From Paralichthys olivaceus (taxonomy: Eukaryota > Chordata > Actinopteri > Pleuronectiformes > Paralichthyidae): a stretch of 64,000 nt of DNA. This document shows positions 19,829-32,060 of the stretch, one piece after another. A program made the position numbers and the translations under genes. The notes beneath the pieces were generated by a model. It was not told the DNA's origin. It ran no database searches and saw nothing but the letters and a program-made list of their open reading frames with translations. The stretch spans positions 16,574,316 through 16,638,315 of the forward strand of contig NC_091098.1 in the NCBI RefSeq assembly GCF_024713975.1. The letters run 5' to 3'. How positions within the stretch are numbered: position 1 is the stretch's first letter; the number at the start of each line of letters is the position of its first letter.

Positions 19829-21981
19829 CTGAGGATGTAAATTCAAATTAGGAGGTTACCATGATTCACAGATGTTCGTAGATTCGGGAACAAACATTTT
19901 GTTTCCCACCGACAGTTTTAAAGAGAAGGTTTGAATACACAGAAGTCTCGAGTTTGTTGATGGTGTTCGAGTAATGGACTTTTCAGAGTTTCAGTAAACC
20001 GAAATAATAATCAATTTTGCCTCAATAATTCAGAAATACTACCAATAGAATACTTAAAGGGGTAATATCAGGATATGTGACAGCCCTTGCTGAGAGTTTT
20101 GTGTTAAATGTGTTTATACCTGAAAATGGTGCAAGAGTCAGGGAGTCTCTGTCCTTCCCGCTCCCCCTGTCAGACGACGGTGATGGAGAATCTTGGTATT
20201 CCTGGTACTGAGAGCAACTGGACTGAGAGTCTGAGTCAATGTAAGCAGGTGCCTCGTAGGAATACGCGATGTGGTCCTGAACACATACAAAACACATTTA
20301 CAGCTCACCAGTGTCACAATCTTCACTTCACTACATTTTATTTTGCAAAGACTTTGAGATCCTTGAACTCACCCATTGGTTGTCATGGGTACAAGACCAT
20401 GCTGGAGGCGGGGTTTGCTCTTCATACTCCTGGTATGGAGTGTTTGAGCCACAGTGCCACTCATAAGCATGCTGACCCAACCAGTTGTTCTCTGTGGAGG
20501 AAAAGGCCGTCAGATAAAAGACACAGAAACACACAAGGACCAACATTATCTCTTGAATCATCACCACCACTGCTAACCTATGATCCTGTCGCTCTGGTGG
20601 AGGAGTGTGTGCGGTTGTTGCCCCGTGGAACTCTGAGGTGAGGCAGGTGTGTGGGCAGGTTGGACCTCCAGTGAATGCTCCTGCAGGTACTCTTCAATGA
20701 CCTCCAGCTCCACCTCAGGGTAGGAGGAGGGAGCCACTCCGCTCCAGGCCCCACAGCATCCACTCAGTCGGATCTCAGTCACATAGGCCATCTGACAAAA
20801 ACAGAGCAACAACCGAATCAGAAATCACACACACAGTGATGTATTTTGTATGTTGTGCGATGAGCAGCGCAGGATATTTGGTGTAATGGTTGGTATTTAT
20901 CTCACAGTAACAGCCTGAGGTGTTGTTATTATTAGGCCACGCATCTGTTGTTTTTATTGGGCTCGGCACAGTGATGCATCATACACACTTTGGCATGCTG
21001 ATAAAATTAATTAATTCGTATTCCTTGCAGAATAGTTCGGCCAAACGACACACACACACTCGTAACATTCACATGCTGCAGTGAAGTTTCTGAAATTGAT
21101 CCTGATCCTAACTGTGCATTGTTTGATTGTTGGAAATGAGCCAGGCAACAACACTGTGACTGTGTCTTTTAGTTTGACTGGCAAATTTATGCAAGGGTCT
21201 GTTTACCTTAAGCATCTCATGCAACATTCACATAACAACGTTGTGTGGCCTTTAGCAGCTATTCTTACAAACAACTTTTTCCCCTCAGGCCACACACATC
21301 TGTCACAGTTAAAGCGATAATTCACAGAAAAATGAAAATTCACTCATCATTTACTCACAACTATGCTGACGGAGGGGTGGGTGAAGTGTGTGAGTCCACA
21401 AAACACGTTTGGAGTTTCAGGGGTAAACAGAGTTGCAGACAAATCCAATACAATTGAAGTGAGTGGTGACCGCTTCTTTAAAGGTTAAAAAACAACTGAA
21501 AAAAAAACTGAAAATGCCTCAGTACTGCTCCTGTGGTGTCATCCAAGTGTCTGGAAGCCCAGACATTCACATTTTTAGCCTAAATGTTCTGATATCTCTT
21601 CTGGAGCCGTGTTGGTGCAGGAGGAGTACTGAGGCATTTTATGTTTTTATTTTCATTTTGTTTTTTTACATTTGAAGCATCGGTCACAACTTCAACTGTT
21701 TTATATATGGCTACAACACTGTTTACCCCCCAAACCCCAAAAGTGTTTTGTGGACTCAAACACTCCATTGGCATAGTGGTGAGTAGACAATGAGTGAATT
21801 AATAAGATCATATGTATTACTGAAATACACTGTTCCATAATTTTTTCTAAACAATATACATGGGCTGACCTAAAGAAAACAAACATAAATACACCACCCA
21901 CACCTGAAAAACTCTAAAATCTAACTCAAAAAACAAAATGACTCACCATCTCCATCTCTGTCAAAATGCTTCGAGGACAAT
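19518..21981 (-). CDS. Spi-subfamily ETS transcription factor (PU.1/Spi-B/Spi-C relative)
   Basis: Nuclear DNA-binding protein of 269 (or 268) residues. Exons with coding sequence are 21981-21947 (ATG at 21955), 20791-20578, 20491-20373, 20276-20120 and 19828-19518; every junction phase matches. The ETS domain occupies about 172-255. It contains [31 protein letters not shown] and [10 protein letters not shown], the signature of the Spi subfamily. The two GGAA-contacting arginines fall at 232 and 235. The N-terminal half is acidic and Gln/Ser/Tyr-rich, with [18 protein letters not shown] as a possible activation helix. [24 protein letters not shown] is closest to Spi-C, but the short tail after LTYQFD resembles Spi-B, so the member is uncertain; a fish-specific Spi gene fits best. 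Family members act in myeloid and lymphoid cells. A non-coding 5' exon probably ends at 22079. Confidence 0.9.
20120..20276 (-). CDS. Spi-type gene, fourth exon
   Basis: 157 nt between acceptor TGTGTTCAG and donor TTTTCAG-GTATAA, phase 0 to phase 1. Encodes a Ser/Tyr/Gln-rich linker ([16 protein letters not shown], then a [15 protein letters not shown] run) that looks disordered and could act as a PEST-like region, as in PU.1. Confidence 0.85.
20373..20491 (-). CDS. Spi-type gene, third exon
   Basis: 119 nt between acceptor TTCCTCCACAG and donor CAATGG-GTGAGT. Encodes an aromatic and acidic stretch ([12 protein letters not shown] through HDNQW). Junctions are phase 1 in and phase 0 out, matching both neighbours. 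Confidence 0.85.
20578..20791 (-). CDS. Spi-type gene, second exon with coding sequence
   Basis: 214 nt after acceptor TTTTTGTCAG, ending ATCATAG before GTTAGC (phase 1). It opens directly with ATG-GCC-TAT, so translation could begin here. The preceding small exon adds Met-Glu-Met in frame. Contains the acidic [18 protein letters not shown] segment. Confidence 0.85.
21309..21800. mobile_element. Foldback MITE-like element (copy 2), right end decayed
   Basis: Related to the element at 2313-2784. It begins with TTAA at 21309-21312, then AGCGATAATTCACAG and AAAATGAAAATTCACTCAT. It shares the GAGTCCACAAAACAC, GGGTAAACAGAGTTGCAG and CAAATCCAATACAATTG blocks, which recur inverted in the right arm (GTTTACCCC, AAAAGTGTTTTGTGGACTC). 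The right terminus stops at ATGAGTGAATTAAT and lacks the final CATCCCT, so it is truncated or mutated. It lies in the intron between the first two coding exons of the Spi-type gene. Confidence 0.75.
21947..21981 (-). CDS. Spi-type gene, small exon with the likely start codon
   Basis: 35-nt exon between acceptor CTCTCAACAG and donor GATG-GTGAGT. Its last nine bases are ATG-GAG-ATG in phase 0 and join in frame to the ATG that opens the next exon. The first ATG has a purine at -3 (CAGAGATGG), a good start context. A 35-nt exon is short, so confidence is moderate. Confidence 0.6.
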
Positions 21982-22078
21982 CTGTTGAGAGAAAACACTG
22001 TGATGAGACACCAGAATCAAAATTCACAACATGAACAGAGAAGTGAAAGAAGCTGTCACACACGTTTCTCTAACTTAC

Positions 22079-22215
22079 AGTCATATGAATGAATCAGCAC
22101 AGTGTGGGGGAGAGCTGTGCCTTTGACGTCTGAGGTGAACGGCGTCTGCAGTGAAGCAGTGTCCTCAGGCAGCTGAGATCGGAGGCATGAGAATGTGAGC
22201 GCTCACCTGTGTGAC
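22079..22215 (-). other. Probable non-coding first exon and TATA-type promoter of the Spi-type gene
   Basis: On the minus strand a donor CATATGACT-GTAAGT ends an exon at 22079. A TATAAGAG word at about 22241-22234 would place the start of transcription near 22205-22210. No long open frame lies in the exon. The promoter assignment is inferred from position and the TATA-like word. Confidence 0.4.
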
Positions 22216-22663
22216 GCCCCACCTCAACATAACTGCTCTTATAGCCTCTGAACATGTTTGGCCATCCCTCTTCTAAGCAGGATTACTATTAGAGTGGGAG
22301 TGGTTTAAACAAAAAATGGCTCATTATGTCTTATATTGTTTTAAATATAATATACTCAGTTTTATTATTTTACAAAGTGAATGAGTTCTACACCTCCTCC
22401 TATTGATAGAAACAGTTTAACAACTTTAATCAATTTGATTCAACTCTTTCCTTGGCAGGTTATATTGATTGTACAATAAGATTTTGTTTAGAGAATGATT
22501 TAAACTTGTGGAGTTTTTTATCTTGGAATCAAAAGCTGTGATCTAACTGTAGTTTCTGATCATTCCCTTTGCCACAGCAGAGGTGCAGTATATAAAGAAT
22601 ATAATAATGTGTATTTTTGGCTTTACATCGAATGTTTAACATTTGAAGAAACTCACAACAGTG

Positions 22664-22667
<4 letters not shown>

Positions 22668-22717
<50 letters not shown>
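22668..22717. repeat. (AT)n microsatellite, about 50 bp
   Basis: Perfect AT run, self-complementary and able to form a cruciform; it lies about 500 bp upstream of the Spi-type promoter. Confidence 0.95.
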
Positions 22718-22721
<4 letters not shown>

Positions 22722-25322
22722 ACATTGTCTATACCCACATTAGATTTACTGTGAATACTCCAATTTTTCCAAACTATGGATAAAACTCATCCATCTGTCC
22801 ATCTTATCTTTTGAGGATTTTAAGGGGAGCTGGAGCTAATCCCATGTGATAATGGGCGAGATGAGGGATACGCCCTGGACACAGGTAGCCAGATGCAGAT
22901 CCAACATATAATTCTTTTTAGTCAGGAAAAGTTACATTAAATCAGATGAGGACCATTTTATTTGATTTGTGATATTTACACTTCAAGCAGTAATAATCTT
23001 TTTATCATAAGATGTATGTATAATTACACATAATTAGTTGTAAGCAGATATAAGGACATTTTAGGTGTTTATTTAATGCACAGTATTCTTCTCCCATTGA
23101 AATATATTTTGTATGATTTAAATTAAGTCTTGTAATAGATGCTTCACAGGAGAAGTTAAAGTAGTTGAAATCTACATTTGCTTACAACTACATTATAGAC
23201 CAATAGATCAAAAAAATCTAATGTATATGTGCTTTACACTGGTCTATAGTGCCTGCATTGTTTATTTCCTCGAGCTGTGCCGATAGTATAGGAAACGTAT
23301 TCTTCATCTGAACACAGCCATATAATCATCTGACGTCAGTTTATCTTCATAGAAAATCCATCATATTTGGAGAACTATGTTTTTGGAGAATTGCTCACTA
23401 ATGACCTAGTTAGCATGTATAAGTCCCCCTTCTAAAACTTTCCAGGGTCCGTTCTGTAACTGCAGCTACGTAGGTTCTGATCAACTTCCTCATCAAACTG
23501 AGGGCTGCCACATTTAATGACATTGTTCTTCACAAAGCACAGTGTCAGGTATTTCATCACACCCCAGGACATGATGTCATTCATTGCTCACTTTCAATAC
23601 AAGCAAGCATGTTCCTGTTGGTTGATGTTGTGTGTGTTATTATGGTAGACGTAGATTCCAGTACACAACTGGCAGTGTAGCATGTGTCCTTTTTCAAAGG
23701 GTGTGTGTAGCTGAGGGATTTCCCCAAACTGTTCTGAGTGTGAGACACAAAGACACTAAAAGTGAAGTGGCAGACATGCTGGAGTATAAAATGAAAGAAT
23801 ATCCACACACAGTTTGAACAGAGGATGACAACCTGATCCAAACCTCAGACATGCGATAAACATAAGAGTCAAATGAGGTAACTAAAACAATTCCGAAATT
23901 CCGATAAAAGTCCTAAGGGCTCCAAACAAAGTTGAAATTCAATGACCAAATCATGACTGACTACAGGCCTGAGGCAAACGTTTGTCAGAGGCTTACTATC
24001 TGTAACACAATAAAAACTGTGTTATCTCACACATAGCATGTAGCTCATGCAAACCCTAAACTCTTAGGGGCCATCCCAATTCACCACTTAACCCTTACTC
24101 TTTGTTTTGCATGTGGCTGTGAAGGGGTAGTGTTTTCCCATTTCTCTATGTGATGTAGGGGTAGTGGTCATCTGGTCCTTCAAACGCCCCTTCAACCATA
24201 GTATATTCAGAACCCCGCTAAAAACGAAGGGGTAGACAAAAATTCCTGAATGCTTTACGAATGGAGGAAGCAACCTCTGTGGGTACAATGCTTATAAATA
24301 TACGTATGTAATCTTGCAAAAATAACCATGTACATTTGTTTTAAATCATATCTTATTTGGATCCAGTAGCAAATGAAAAAACAAGCGTGCAGTCTGGGTG
24401 AGAGTAACAAGTTTTCACTGCGGGGCAGAAGTTTCTATGGACAGGACTGAGTTACATTGAAATAATGGGTGTAAACATGCTGACTGATGTATTGATCAAT
24501 AGAACAAACTGTCCCGTCGGTCCTGCAGTTGTCAGATGTGTCACTGTTATGATGTTGATAATTAACAGCTTTTAATATAATAACGTCGGTTTATATTGGT
24601 TTTCTAACCCTACCACTTGTGGCTCTGTTTGGAAGGGAACACTTCCAGCAAAGTGGGCAGGGCCTTACTGTTCATACTGTAAGTTAGGAATTCTGGGGCG
24701 TGGTGTAAATTCGTTAACCATGTCATGGATAGTGACCACAGCGTTTTTCCTGTGGGGCATGCTGGGAAGAAACATGTTGACTGATAAAATGTGAGCTCAA
24801 TAAATAAAACAAAACAGCTGTGAACATCACCAATACAAAATTCTATAGTAAAGTGTTTATGGCCTGATGATCAGTGTCATAATAAATCCTAAGGCAGTGC
24901 CAGTAAACTGTGACCTCCTCGGAAATGGATGATATATGAAGCATATATAATGGAGAGGAGGCAGATATTTACAACCTGGGTTTTATTCCTGGGCTATCAT
25001 CTTAGTGATAAACAGGAATGGCAATACTAACTTTACAAATAGTCGAGGTTTAGTGCAACAATTCATCACACTGAAATATCACTACAGGCTCCTACAATGT
25101 AAACCTATCAGAGCACAAAAGGATATATCAGGGGTCAGGGGAGGTCAACATATCAAAGTTTACCCGCAACTACTAAAAATAAGTACACTCGTACATGTAC
25201 TTGTGGGCGTGCTCAGTCATACAAATTTGTATGAAAATTGATTGAAAGGGTGCAGCATCAGCAGCTGAGCCAAGAGTGACATATCAGTGTGACAGGCTGA
25301 TCATGTGGAATATAACATGTTT

Positions 25323-25325
<3 letters not shown>

Positions 25326-25377
<52 letters not shown>
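25326..25377. repeat. Compound (CT)n(CA)n microsatellite
   Basis: A CT run passes directly into a CA run near 25357. No gene context. Confidence 0.95.
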
Positions 25378-25378
<1 letters not shown>

Positions 25379-26450
25379 TAAAGGGCTCTATGTATATCAC
25401 AACCCAATTTCTGACACCAATATATCAGCTGATATAACAAAAAACCCTAATATGTTGTTATGACAAATAAATAATTGAGGCTTGATATTTAACAGTTTAA
25501 CAATAATAGTTATTATAAATACTGTAATTAAAAAATAACAAATAGCACCAAAGATGTGGAACGTGAATAAAGACAATTTACATAATAAATAAATAGAAGT
25601 TTCCATATCAGCAAATAATAACGCTGATACAAATGATGTTCGTGAAAGGATAATATCAGCCAATATTTACAGCTCATATATGTGTGAGCATAAACAGCCA
25701 CATATACGACCATTTTTTCCCCCGTGATTGCTCTTTCAGATACAATGAGAAACTTCTGTACACAATTGTTTTGATTGGTGCTTGGTTGGTGAATCTGCTC
25801 TTCAGCTGCAGTTGTCTGCTTATGTGACTTTCCAAAGAACTGTGGTTTGTAAACCTGTTGAGCAAGGTGAGGACATAGCTTCCGTGAAGCAGCCATAACA
25901 TTTCCCGTACTTGGTGCCTATGATGTCATACAACCTTTTTTTTTTTTTTTTTTAGCTTTCAGGATTCTGTACATATTTTACTGTATGTGTAAAGCAGATG
26001 AAAGCAAATCCATAGAGAAGGCTATGAACACCCAAACACCACAGACAAAATATTTGTGTACACATTTGACATTGGGCCAAATAGATTTTGTAGGTCTAAC
26101 TTCCTTGACAGACATGCACACTCACAGTATGTTTGTACACTGTTCACAACAAAAACACAAGTCCACCTCGTTGTCAAACAATAATTACCCTGCAAAGATT
26201 CAGTAGCACATTAACATATTTGCATTGTTGAATTCTCATGACTTTGTCTTATATTATTATTATCTGATATTTTAGCTAAATAATATCTCATTCTTATTTC
26301 TCATAAACCCTAATTCTAATCCATTCCCATACCCTACAACATATACCATTAGAAATGCCAGTGCCAAAACAATTGCCCATACCAGTGCAGATGCAGGTGT
26401 CAGTACCATTAACCAATAATACCAGTACCTTTAGATTGGTTGATTATTGA

Positions 26451-26645
26451 TATTGATACATTCAAAGATAAGATGTACCTTAATTGATCCTATGTAGAAG
26501 AAATTCTAAATAGAAAACAATTTACAAAAACAATCTCTGTATAATCATAAATAATCATGATCATTTTTCAGATGTTAAGGAAAAACAAATCTATCAATCA
26601 ATCAAACTTTCTTTGTATAGCCCATATTCTTAAATCACAATTTAG
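26451..26645 (-). repeat. Fragments resembling LINE/SINE 3' ends
   Basis: TTAATTGATCC at about 26480 followed by GAAATT resembles an inverted LINE tail. ATCAATCAATCAAACTTTC and TTTGTATAGCCCATA at 26590-26630 resemble another common fish retroelement end with a short tandem tail. Both are short and diverged, so classification is tentative. Confidence 0.35.
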
Positions 26646-27687
26646 CTACAGTTAGCACTCAGTTAGCTTAATTCTGAAAACATTCAGCCGCTCAAGTGCC
26701 GCTAAATCTTTGTAAATATTACATAATTGCTTGATTTTGAATGTGCAATAGTGTAAGAATGACATTTCATCGTTTGTATTGATAAGTTCTTGGCCAGGAG
26801 ATCCCTGTTTTGGTGGCTGCTTGTGGCATAGCTTTAAATTCCCCCTATAGACATCTTTATCATTAAGGTCGGTGTAAAAATCTGGGTGGTAATCCCATCT
26901 CAATGATTAGATGTAATAAAAGTGGTGGCAGCAGTTGTTGCAGTGGAAGCAAAAGGCAAATTTGATCAAATAGTAAATCTATCTGCTCAATCTGCAGTAG
27001 TAGTAGTAGCAGCAGCCGGGGGAAGCAATGCACAAAAACAGTAATACAGTAGCACTAGAAGCATTTTCAGGGGAACTGGAAATGTATGTTGCGGTTATGT
27101 AACAGTAGAAATTAAGGGAGCAGCAGTAGAAGTCTGTTGTCAAAACATAAAGACACTTGTCAAGAGTATTATAAAAATACTTGATAAACGTGTTCGGAAA
27201 ATCCCTCAGCGCTCACAGAAAAAAGGTGACAGTTAGGATTCCTATAACTCGGCTTGCACCTGGAGCATTGAGACATGTTGATAAGGCCCCAGAGCGAGAG
27301 ATAGGAGGGTGAAATTTGAGGCGTGCTGCCTTACCACTAGAGTTGGGCTTTGCACTTATCTGATTTGTGTTTTATGGAACTGCCCTGACTTTGTTGTCCA
27401 TTCTTCTTTTATCAGGTATGAGAGGGGAAGTCTGAGCTAAAAATAACAGTTTGCATCCAAAAATAAAGGAGTGGAGGGTGACACAGAGGTGAGGGAGAGA
27501 TTTTGAGTGTGAGGCTGATCACACTAATTAATGTAGTATATGCACAATAGGTATTAGGGTACAATATCACTTATATAACAATATTTACTGTGTTTTAGTA
27601 AATTATTTTATTAAAATTATTTCCCTGTATTAATCTTTTGACAGGCCATGTACATGCTATAATCCTGAGCATGCCTACCAGTGTGTT

Positions 27688-27719
<32 letters not shown>

Positions 27720-29099
27720 ACATTTGGTCAGCTGTCTGCCTGTTGTGCGTCTGAGTGAGTTGTGATGTTCAACGGTCACAGACTGGCAGGTGAATTGAAA
27801 AACCGACTTGCAACACACACGCATACAAACACTGCTGACCATCAGTGTGTGAAGTGTTGCTCCACTTATGTGGCTTATCAACACGGTCATCAGTAGTGAT
27901 GGGTATTGTGCCGTGTGTGTGTGCGCATGCATGTGTGTGTCCAGGTGTAATGGGTTTACAGTTATAGCCAAACCCCCGAGATAAGTGAACATACGCAAAT
28001 CACCAGTACACATGCAGGTTACAGGGAATTTCCCCAACGCCTGTGTTTGTGTTTGGGTGTGAGTCAAATGATAAGCCATACAAATGTATGTCATAACTAA
28101 AGTGAGTGAAATTTATTCAAAAATAAATCACAAATTAAATTGAGTTGCATTGCAAAGGTAAATACAGTCCTCTCTTCATTACGTGTGCTATTGCAGTTAG
28201 TGAATGGACAGTAATCATGAGGGACTGATGGTAAATGTGGTGATTATTTGAATGTTTGAGAGCAGAGGCAGTGTTTGATGTCCACACCCATGGGCAGGGC
28301 CCTGGTGAGGGACAGGTGAGGAGGCAGTTGGACGTTCCATGGTGCTGGCACACAGTACGTACCGTGTTTGAGAGTTACGACGTTAAGTATGCAAAACCTG
28401 AGGTTACCCTCAAACATCATACCCACTGCCTCTTTGTTGCTCTCACACACTTCTGTCTGTCTTAATTTTTCTCGGGAATTTTCACAGAAAAAAAAAGAAA
28501 CAGGTTTGTTCAATTATTTAATATTTTTCCTTCCAAGTTCACATTATTCGCACCGTCAGTTTAGGTTTATTAATGTATTTGCAAGTTGCAGTGGATTTAT
28601 TATAAGCTCTTTACTTATCACAGCTTTATTAATCTTACCGTGCCACATGTCATTTGCAAATGGTGCAGCAGGTCAACTGGTTGTGATTCAGGAGGACAAT
28701 ATACATCACTCATATGGGAATACTGGAGATAAGGAGCCGGATTGGGAACTGGTGGGACTTTGCATTCCCACGGAAGACTGCTTGTGTCCTCCAGTAGGCA
28801 GTCCTGCAATCTATGGTCTCAATAAACACTCATAAACCACACAGACGTGCAGAGAAACCCATGGGCCTTATCAGAATAACATAAACTTGAGTGTGAAGAC
28901 TGTACATATATCATCTGTTTTCATGGCAAGATAAGCACAGACAACGAGGAGTGGAGAAAGAGTGAAATTTTATCAGCGCTGAGGAGAAAATAAAACATCT
29001 CTATGAGTTTTTCCATCTTGCGTCCAAAGAATACAATAAAGTGCCTGTGGGTGTTTGAGTTATTTTGAAATCAGCCCCTGTTGCACAGAGGAAAGCCCA
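26646..29099. other. Intergenic stretch, nothing recognised beyond simple repeats
   Basis: Short GT/GA runs at 27685-27720 and near 27918. The overlapping open frames at 28256-28835 on both strands show no splice sites that would form an exon and no family resemblance. Confidence 0.4.
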
Positions 29100-29245
29100 C
29101 AAACGCACACACACGCACACACACGCACACACATGTATGTACTTCTATCTTAGTGAGTACACTTGGCATAATGCATTCCCTCCATCCAAACTAAATGCCT
29201 AACCATGAAACCAAGTCTTAACCCTCAGCAGTCCATTAAAGGGGG
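29100..29245. repeat. Dispersed repeat copy B next to a CA run
   Basis: After CACACACGCACACAC the sequence reads ACTTCTATCTTAGTGAG, GCATAATGCATTCCCT, CCAAACTAAATGCCTAACC, AAGTCTTAACCCTCA and CAGTCCATTAAAG. This is the same order of blocks as in copies A (950) and C (32.9 kb). Confidence 0.7.
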
Positions 29246-31899
29246 GTCAGAAAGATAGCTGTACAAGATGCGCGCACATATACACACACACACACACACA
29301 CACAGTGAAGCATATTTCTGTGTGCAGCTTAACAAGAATCACAGTGTATCCTCCTGCTAAGGGCCCACACCTCCACTGCACAGCTGTTGTCATGAAGGGA
29401 GGGTTGATGAAAACAATAGCCGTCTTTTCTATCGGCCTCCCACATCTGAACCTTGTTGCCTCATTAGCAACAAAGTCACACGTAACATCTGTGTGTTGTC
29501 CTGCTTCACACGGTTCTTTCTGAGGCTGAACTATGATGTGAACAGTACAGAACCAAATGTTTTGCTGTCCTCTGAACTTTTTGTAGTGAATTATACCGAT
29601 ACCACTCGGTTAAGTCATTGGCGAAAGTTGGTCTTTATCTTGACCCTATGAATCAATCATTTACCAACAGAGAGATACTATAAAGCCTATATAATTATTA
29701 AAGACTCATCTACCTATATTCCACATTGATTGGTTTGTAGACATAGTTGGAGACAAAGTGCACAGCAAAAAGTAATCTTTCCATTAGAAGGACTAAAATC
29801 AATGTACTGGTTCAATAGCAAAATGAATGTCCATGCTTCTTTTACTTCTCCTATTTTTTAATTCTGTTTTTACTTCCTGCAATTGGTCCACACGTCCGTA
29901 CCATCCAAAAAAGTGTTTTCACACTGCGAAACGAACTGAACCACAGTTTAGTTTAATCCAAACTGGGACCGCCTCTCTTTTGCAGTCAAACTAAATTTTG
30001 GACCATTGATCTGGACTCGTCTGAGGCACCTTGCACATCTGTTATTTTGGTTCAGACTAAACTGAAAAATCAGAGGGTCTGGACCAAACAAGGTAGGTCT
30101 GAAAGTATCTTAAGAGTCTACACCAATAGCAGCTCTGTGAGGCTGTATTAAGAAAAGAAAACTGCCTGGTGCTATAAGATGAAGTCAACATGTCCTCACA
30201 TTCACATCTTAAGTCTGACATAAGTTCACATCTTTGCTATATGAGGTCTAAGTTGAAACAGAAAAATCTTATCTTGGAAAATGATCATCAGAAAGGAAAG
30301 GAAAAATTCCATAGGGCCGTATCTCAATAATACACTCAATAGTTTTATTTGGTCAGTGCTGCACCTCTGGAAACTACATCCACCTGGGGTTTTTGGACAA
30401 TGATTTCTGAACATTTAGGAGTCTCCAGCGGAGTTATGATCCTGTGTCAGCATGTGGACAGGACTTTATGGTTAGCCTGGCTACTCTAGAAAGAGAGCTT
30501 GTGACATTATGGCAGGGAAAAGGCTTCCTCTTTCCACAGAAGGTCAAGTCATGATTCTGAGTAGATGAGCGGATATTTACCACTTCTCCCTTGCTGCAGA
30601 CATCACAGGCCACAATATGAACCTCAGAATGAAGGACAATGCAGTTAGTGCTCATGGGAATGTGAGCTCCTGTGGTTTGAGTTTTTGCTGAGAATCAAAG
30701 CCAGAACTAGACTGTGACTTTAAAGCACACTAACTCCCAATGGACTTTGTTGTGCATTATTGTTTGCTAATGCTGAAACACAGTGATTTTAAAATGTTCT
30801 GATTTATGATGAATAATTAGAGTTAAAAACTCTATTTTGATATGCTTGAAGTTGGACCGTCAACTATTTAACAATACCTACTGCAATCTAAATGGAACGT
30901 GAATGGGACAATCAACAATCAATTTCTGCGTATGATGCAGATGAAAACCCTTGACACTAAAATGCCTCCTAATAATAGAAAACATATGATAGCAGAATTC
31001 TGATGAAAGGCAAATAACTAACGAACTAATGGAGGAGAGAAAGCCAGGCTGAAAAAGCACATTCTTCTTAAAAGTTGTTTTTCAATCAGCAGCTGATTGA
31101 AGTGGTAGTATTATTATAAAGGTGAGCTTTACAAAAAGCATTATCCAACATGTTTAAAAGACACAAATTTGAATAAACAACCAGGCTGATACTTATATTG
31201 ATATTTGGTTAACCAAATACACATGTATTTATATAAGATTTTTCACATTAATGTGTAATATAAACAACATTTTTGATGAGGATCCCTTAAATTGAGAGGA
31301 CGATGTGGCCTGAGTGGGTTGAAGAACAAACTAGCATTATGTAATAGTGACATGTTTCTACTGTAGTGTTTGGTTCCTCATCATCAAGCTCCTGCAAACT
31401 GATAAATCTGCAATAAGCCAAAGCTAAATAACCTGCTGATGATTGGCTCTGATGATTTATTAGATGGGGTCTGTAAAAAGTTCAGACTGACTGTAAATTG
31501 GGTCAGTAAAACACAGTAACGCTCACTAGATCTTATAAATGAAAGGAAGCAATATATATTTTAGATTGTCACAATTGGAAAAGCACAGGTATTATGAATA
31601 ACATCAGCTACGTCTTTGTTTAAGTCAAGTGTCCCTGTAAAATGAAGCAGCTAAAATGGAATTCAGTAATCATTGATTTTATTATTTATTTATTCCTCTT
31701 CTGAAATCTCGGAATCTAAATAATGAAAAATTCCTGAAATATTTTGCTGGCTGGAAAACATCTGTGTGACTGAGTAGAGCCTGTAATAATCATTACTGTG
31801 CAGCATTTTGAATCATACAGAATAAGGCAGTCCATCATAAATGTGACTGATATTATCACAGCATCAATACTAATATATTATTGATAATTGTATATAAAA
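29246..31899. other. Intergenic stretch with one possible foldback repeat
   Basis: No exon supported. Positions 29910-30110 contain TTCACACTGCGAAACGAACTG and ACCACAGTTTAGTTTAATCC on the left, and GGTTCAGACTAAACTG and GGTCTGGACCAAAC on the right, partly inverted relative to each other. This could be a decayed MITE. The rest is AT-rich with no signal. Confidence 0.35.
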
Positions 31900-31904
31900 T
31901 GCTC

Positions 31905-32060
31905 AAAAGACCAAGATGGCACCGTACGAATGGGTGCCTGTTGTAGCAGCTCTGGGTATTACTGTCTGTTTTTTATTTTTATTGTATCCAAATACCGAAC
32001 TGCAATGATGACCTAATTTCCCTTTGGGGATGAATAAAGTAATCTATCTATCTATCTAAT
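31905..32060 (+). mobile_element. Short LINE-derived fragment with (ATCT)n tail
   Basis: Begins ACCAAGATGGCACCGTACG, like the 5' end of some fish LINEs. It ends AATTTCCCTTTGGGGATGAA and TAAAGTAATCTATCTATCTATC, the characteristic LINE 3' tail with a tetranucleotide repeat. With only about 155 bp between, the element is internally deleted. No coding part remains. Confidence 0.6.

Larger units (their letters stand above)
22216..26450. other. Intergenic stretch, repeats only
   Basis: No exon or RNA gene supported. Contains an AT run (22668-22717), a CT/CA run (25326-25377), a 16-17 base T run near 25938, and a candidate foldback-type repeat near 24066-24290 beginning GGCCATCCCAATTCACC and carrying AAGGGGTAG on both sides. 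Open frames such as 25528-25896 (minus) have no supporting context. Confidence 0.45.

Noticed and set aside
28368..28835. 155-codon plus-strand frame
   Set aside because: No splice sites at sensible places and no family resemblance; likely chance.
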